Shown: one piece after another, positions 61,301-64,000 of the stretch
Layout of the letters: every line of letters starts with the position of its first letter
Position numbering within the stretch: position 1 is the stretch's first letter
Source: Phytoseiulus persimilis
Taxonomy: Eukaryota > Arthropoda > Arachnida > Mesostigmata > Phytoseiidae
DNA length: 64,000 nucleotides
Assembly (NCBI GenBank): GCA_037576195.1
Contig: CM075101.1
Location: 15,066,001 to 15,130,000, forward strand
Direction: 5' to 3'
Program-made: the position numbers and the translations under genes
The notes under the pieces: model-generated
Database searches by the model: none
What the model saw: the letters and a program-made list of their open reading frames with translations, nothing else
Told to the model about the DNA's origin: nothing

Positions 61301-64000
61301 CAAGAGTTACGTTGAGTATATTCCACACGAATTCCCTCCTCATGGACACTACCGAACAGCATGCACAAAATGAACGAGACACTCACCCCTGCACGCGCTC
61401 CCGGCCTCGATGATGTAGACGACACGGACTTCAACACACATCTAAAAAGCGAACAGAATTATACAATACCCCGTCTGGGTGTCAGCCTGGACAGCATCAT
61501 CGACATCATTTATGAAAACACGAAGCCCAGGCAGACGATTACAATTTTCATATCTCACATCATGGGAGTCAGAGGACAACACTACGGAGAGCTCGGAAAA
61601 AAACGCGCAGACGTATGAACACTAAAATAACATGGAGACTGCTGGCAGCGACAGAACGGAGCGTTCACTGCTGAGAAAAGGGCCGAAGAGACGAGGCCTC
61701 CTGCATCGAAAAAAAAACTCTCTGAGGACGGCTCCTGCCCCGTCCACGGAAAGAGTGACTGTATCCGTTGTGGAACTGGATATAACTCGAAGGAGGATTC
61801 CATGAAACCAGCCAGCAAATATTCACTTGCGAGAGCTCTCGACCTCTCAAGAGCTCCGCAGCCTATTCGGACATTATTATTCTCCGGGGCCCAATTTTCC
61901 ATCAGTGTGAAAGTCTCTACAATTCGTCGAGAACTGAACTCACAGCTCCTCGGATGTCGCAAATAATGGGTGTTCATTAAGATTTCATGGCTCTCTGACG
62001 ATGCTAGTGTTTGCCAGACGCCCAGTACGATGTTTCTGCAGCGAGCTTCGGTGTCACATGCTCCAGTGTTATAATAGCAAGTCGCCTCCGAACATATATT
62101 CGACTCCGAACTCGACGGACTCGCTTCAGTTTGCGACTCATCTGCGTGTTCAGCGTATGTGCAGAGAGTCCATGTCGGTCGGGGCCGTTACTGCGCAGTT
62201 GTGACGAACTCCGAGGCGGCCAGAAAGAAATTCGAAAAGCTCGGCCCCGACCACCAGAGGATGAGGGACGTCTCGAAGACCGCAGGTTCGGAGTGAGAGT
62301 ATGATAAGACTGGCGGGATGCTTCAAGCCCGGCACCGTTATTCCTTCTTCCGAACGGTGGAGACCCGGTGCACCGGCTCAACGCCAACTGAACAGGAATC
62401 AAAAGTTCACTTCGGATTCGGACATAGTCATTCGAGGTATTCACCGTGATCTTCGCATCAGGAACAGCTCTTGACTCGCCCGGAAGCTTGATCTTCGTGG
62501 GCGTATCCCTATGATTTGGCTCTTCAGTACCTTAACGAAGAGACTGCACTCGCAGCAGCATTAGTCCGTTTCAGCTAGAAGGGCTTTGCGTGGCGTCAGC
62601 AGGAATTTATATTTAGAACCCTGCGCCGCTAACAGTCCGTGGGGATAAATAAGCCCCGGGGTTGGGAGCTCGAACAAAGTCACAAACGGACAATCTGTAA
62701 GGAGGAAGGCTCATAGTGAGGGAGAGCTCGCCTTCCTCTCTTCCCGCCGGGAGGAATCAAGTCGGGTCCCTCGCTTGAAAAGGACACACGACGTCCACCG
62801 GTGTGATTCACCATGGCTTCCCTAAATGTTGCGGCTGCAGGAACGGTAGTCTCTTGAAGATGACGCAGTAAACTGCGGCGTATAAGGACGAATTCGGTGA
62901 TGGAAAATTGAAGAGTCTTTCCATGTCGCCGTTTTCGCTTCACGGCAGAGAACTGCTCCTCTCGTTTTCCCCTTCGTTCGATCATTGTCGTTTTCGAGCC
63001 TTGCCTTCTTCCCCGTTGTTGTTGATTCTCGTCGCCAAAGTTGTGTCCTCTTTTTTTTCGGGAGATCTGTCGCAGATAGCATCGTTGCCGTTGCCTTCGA
63101 CGTCAGCGAGGCATACCGCAACAATGCCGCGTCCGTAGAAAGGGAGAGCTTCGCAGGAGGAGAGAAGAAGATATGAAAAAGCTCCACGAATCGTCAGAAA
63201 GAAAGAGCGTTTGTCATCGGAAGAGTTGTTTACCAAGGTGTCTTTGGTTTGAGTGGTAAGTGGCCATTTCCCGGACTTTCCTCACTTATTCCTCCCGCTG
63301 CTTTTCCAGGCGGCGTCCTCGAGTTCTGCGTTAGGCATTTCCCTCCTTGCAGCCTCTTGACAATACTTTCCGATAGCTGTTCCGCATGGCAGCGAGCCTC
63401 TCGCCGGCTTCGGAAGCGGAGCTCGGATCCGATGATTCCATATAGTCGGCGGAAAAGAGCGCAGATACAGACTTTCGTGGCAAAGCCATCACGTCTTCGC
63501 CGGCGGTGAAAGCACCAGACTGATTCCGGCTCGCAAGCGCAATTTCGGCTGGAATCGTAGACTTGCGATATCTGAAAAGAGCGCGATATCAGCTTTCCGA
63601 AATACTTGAGAGCCGGAACGCTTCAAGAGCGCAGCGAAATCCCAGTCGTTTCGTCGCAGCTTGTCGTTCATTCAGACATTGATGTGCCGTCTCCAGGCAA
63701 CTTTCAGTTTCTCGGCGTCCAGGCACTAGGTTTCCCCGGGTGAGACCTGCGGGTCCTCGTACCGCTCATGGCAGAGTTCCGGTTCATTCATGTGAATAGG
63801 AATATTGGAGGGAGGGGGGGGGGGGGGTTCTGACCGAGCTCCACCGCGGAGTCTAGTTCACAATCTCAAAGATCTTCTGGGGTGGCGAATGTGTGACGAA
63901 GGAAACTCCGGCTGTTGCTGACAGGTGCAATTGGGTCGAAGAGAAGGAGAGCAAGCTCCCGCTGTAGGACTTGCATGCAGACACCGAGTTCGGGCAGAAA
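61301..64000. other. No recognisable gene
   Basis: Overlapping frames occur on both strands around 62.0-62.4 and 62.8-63.2 kb, each open in both directions and without recognisable motifs. A poly-G tract lies near the end. Confidence 0.4.
63814..63827 (+). repeat. Poly-G tract, 14 bases
   Basis: Fourteen consecutive G residues near the window end, preceded by GGAGGGA. Confidence 0.95.

Noticed and set aside
1-64000. CRISPR arrays, operons, ribosome binding sites or prophage
   Set aside because: The window is eukaryotic, with spliced genes; no regularly spaced repeats or bacterial-type gene clusters were seen.

Overview
The window looks like nuclear DNA from an animal, most likely an arthropod. 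Base composition is balanced, coding regions are split by short GT-AG introns (about 90 to 950 bases), and long stretches between genes hold no recognisable coding sequence. It contains an Amt-type ammonium transporter, which vertebrates lack, next to a divergent arrestin. It also carries decayed hAT and probable BEL/Pao elements. A mite of the Parasitiformes would fit, but that is an inference from overall character and not from any marker gene.

Layout: 1-20 kb holds no gene I can name. It has low-complexity tracts, a few unrecognised open frames and a 54-66 base direct repeat at 18.9 and 19.2 kb. At 20.03-20.37 kb there is one well-bounded candidate exon of unknown family. At 21.17-21.37 kb there is a 193 base non-autonomous hAT-like element with terminal inverted repeats. 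From 27.0 to 32.7 kb lies an arrestin gene on the plus strand: seven core exons join in frame and are secure, while both ends are tentative. 32.7-41 kb is mostly unassigned and includes a short open frame with a signal-peptide-like start at 33.5 kb. From 40.98 to 44.49 kb lies a complete eight-exon ammonium transporter of 458 residues on the plus strand.

From about 45 kb onward the sequence is a graveyard of mobile elements. A broken hAT transposase of the ZBED/SCAND3-like type lies on the minus strand at 46.3-47.7 kb. A 107 base foldback lies at 49.50-49.61 kb. A probable BEL/Pao-type retrotransposon fossil lies on the minus strand around 59-61 kb. The rest to 64 kb has no gene I can support.

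The two recognised host genes do not form a pathway. Arrestin acts at the inner face of the plasma membrane on activated G-protein-coupled receptors, and the Amt protein moves ammonium across membranes. Each is read from the plus strand with its own introns. No tRNA, rRNA, CRISPR array or bacterial-type operon was seen.
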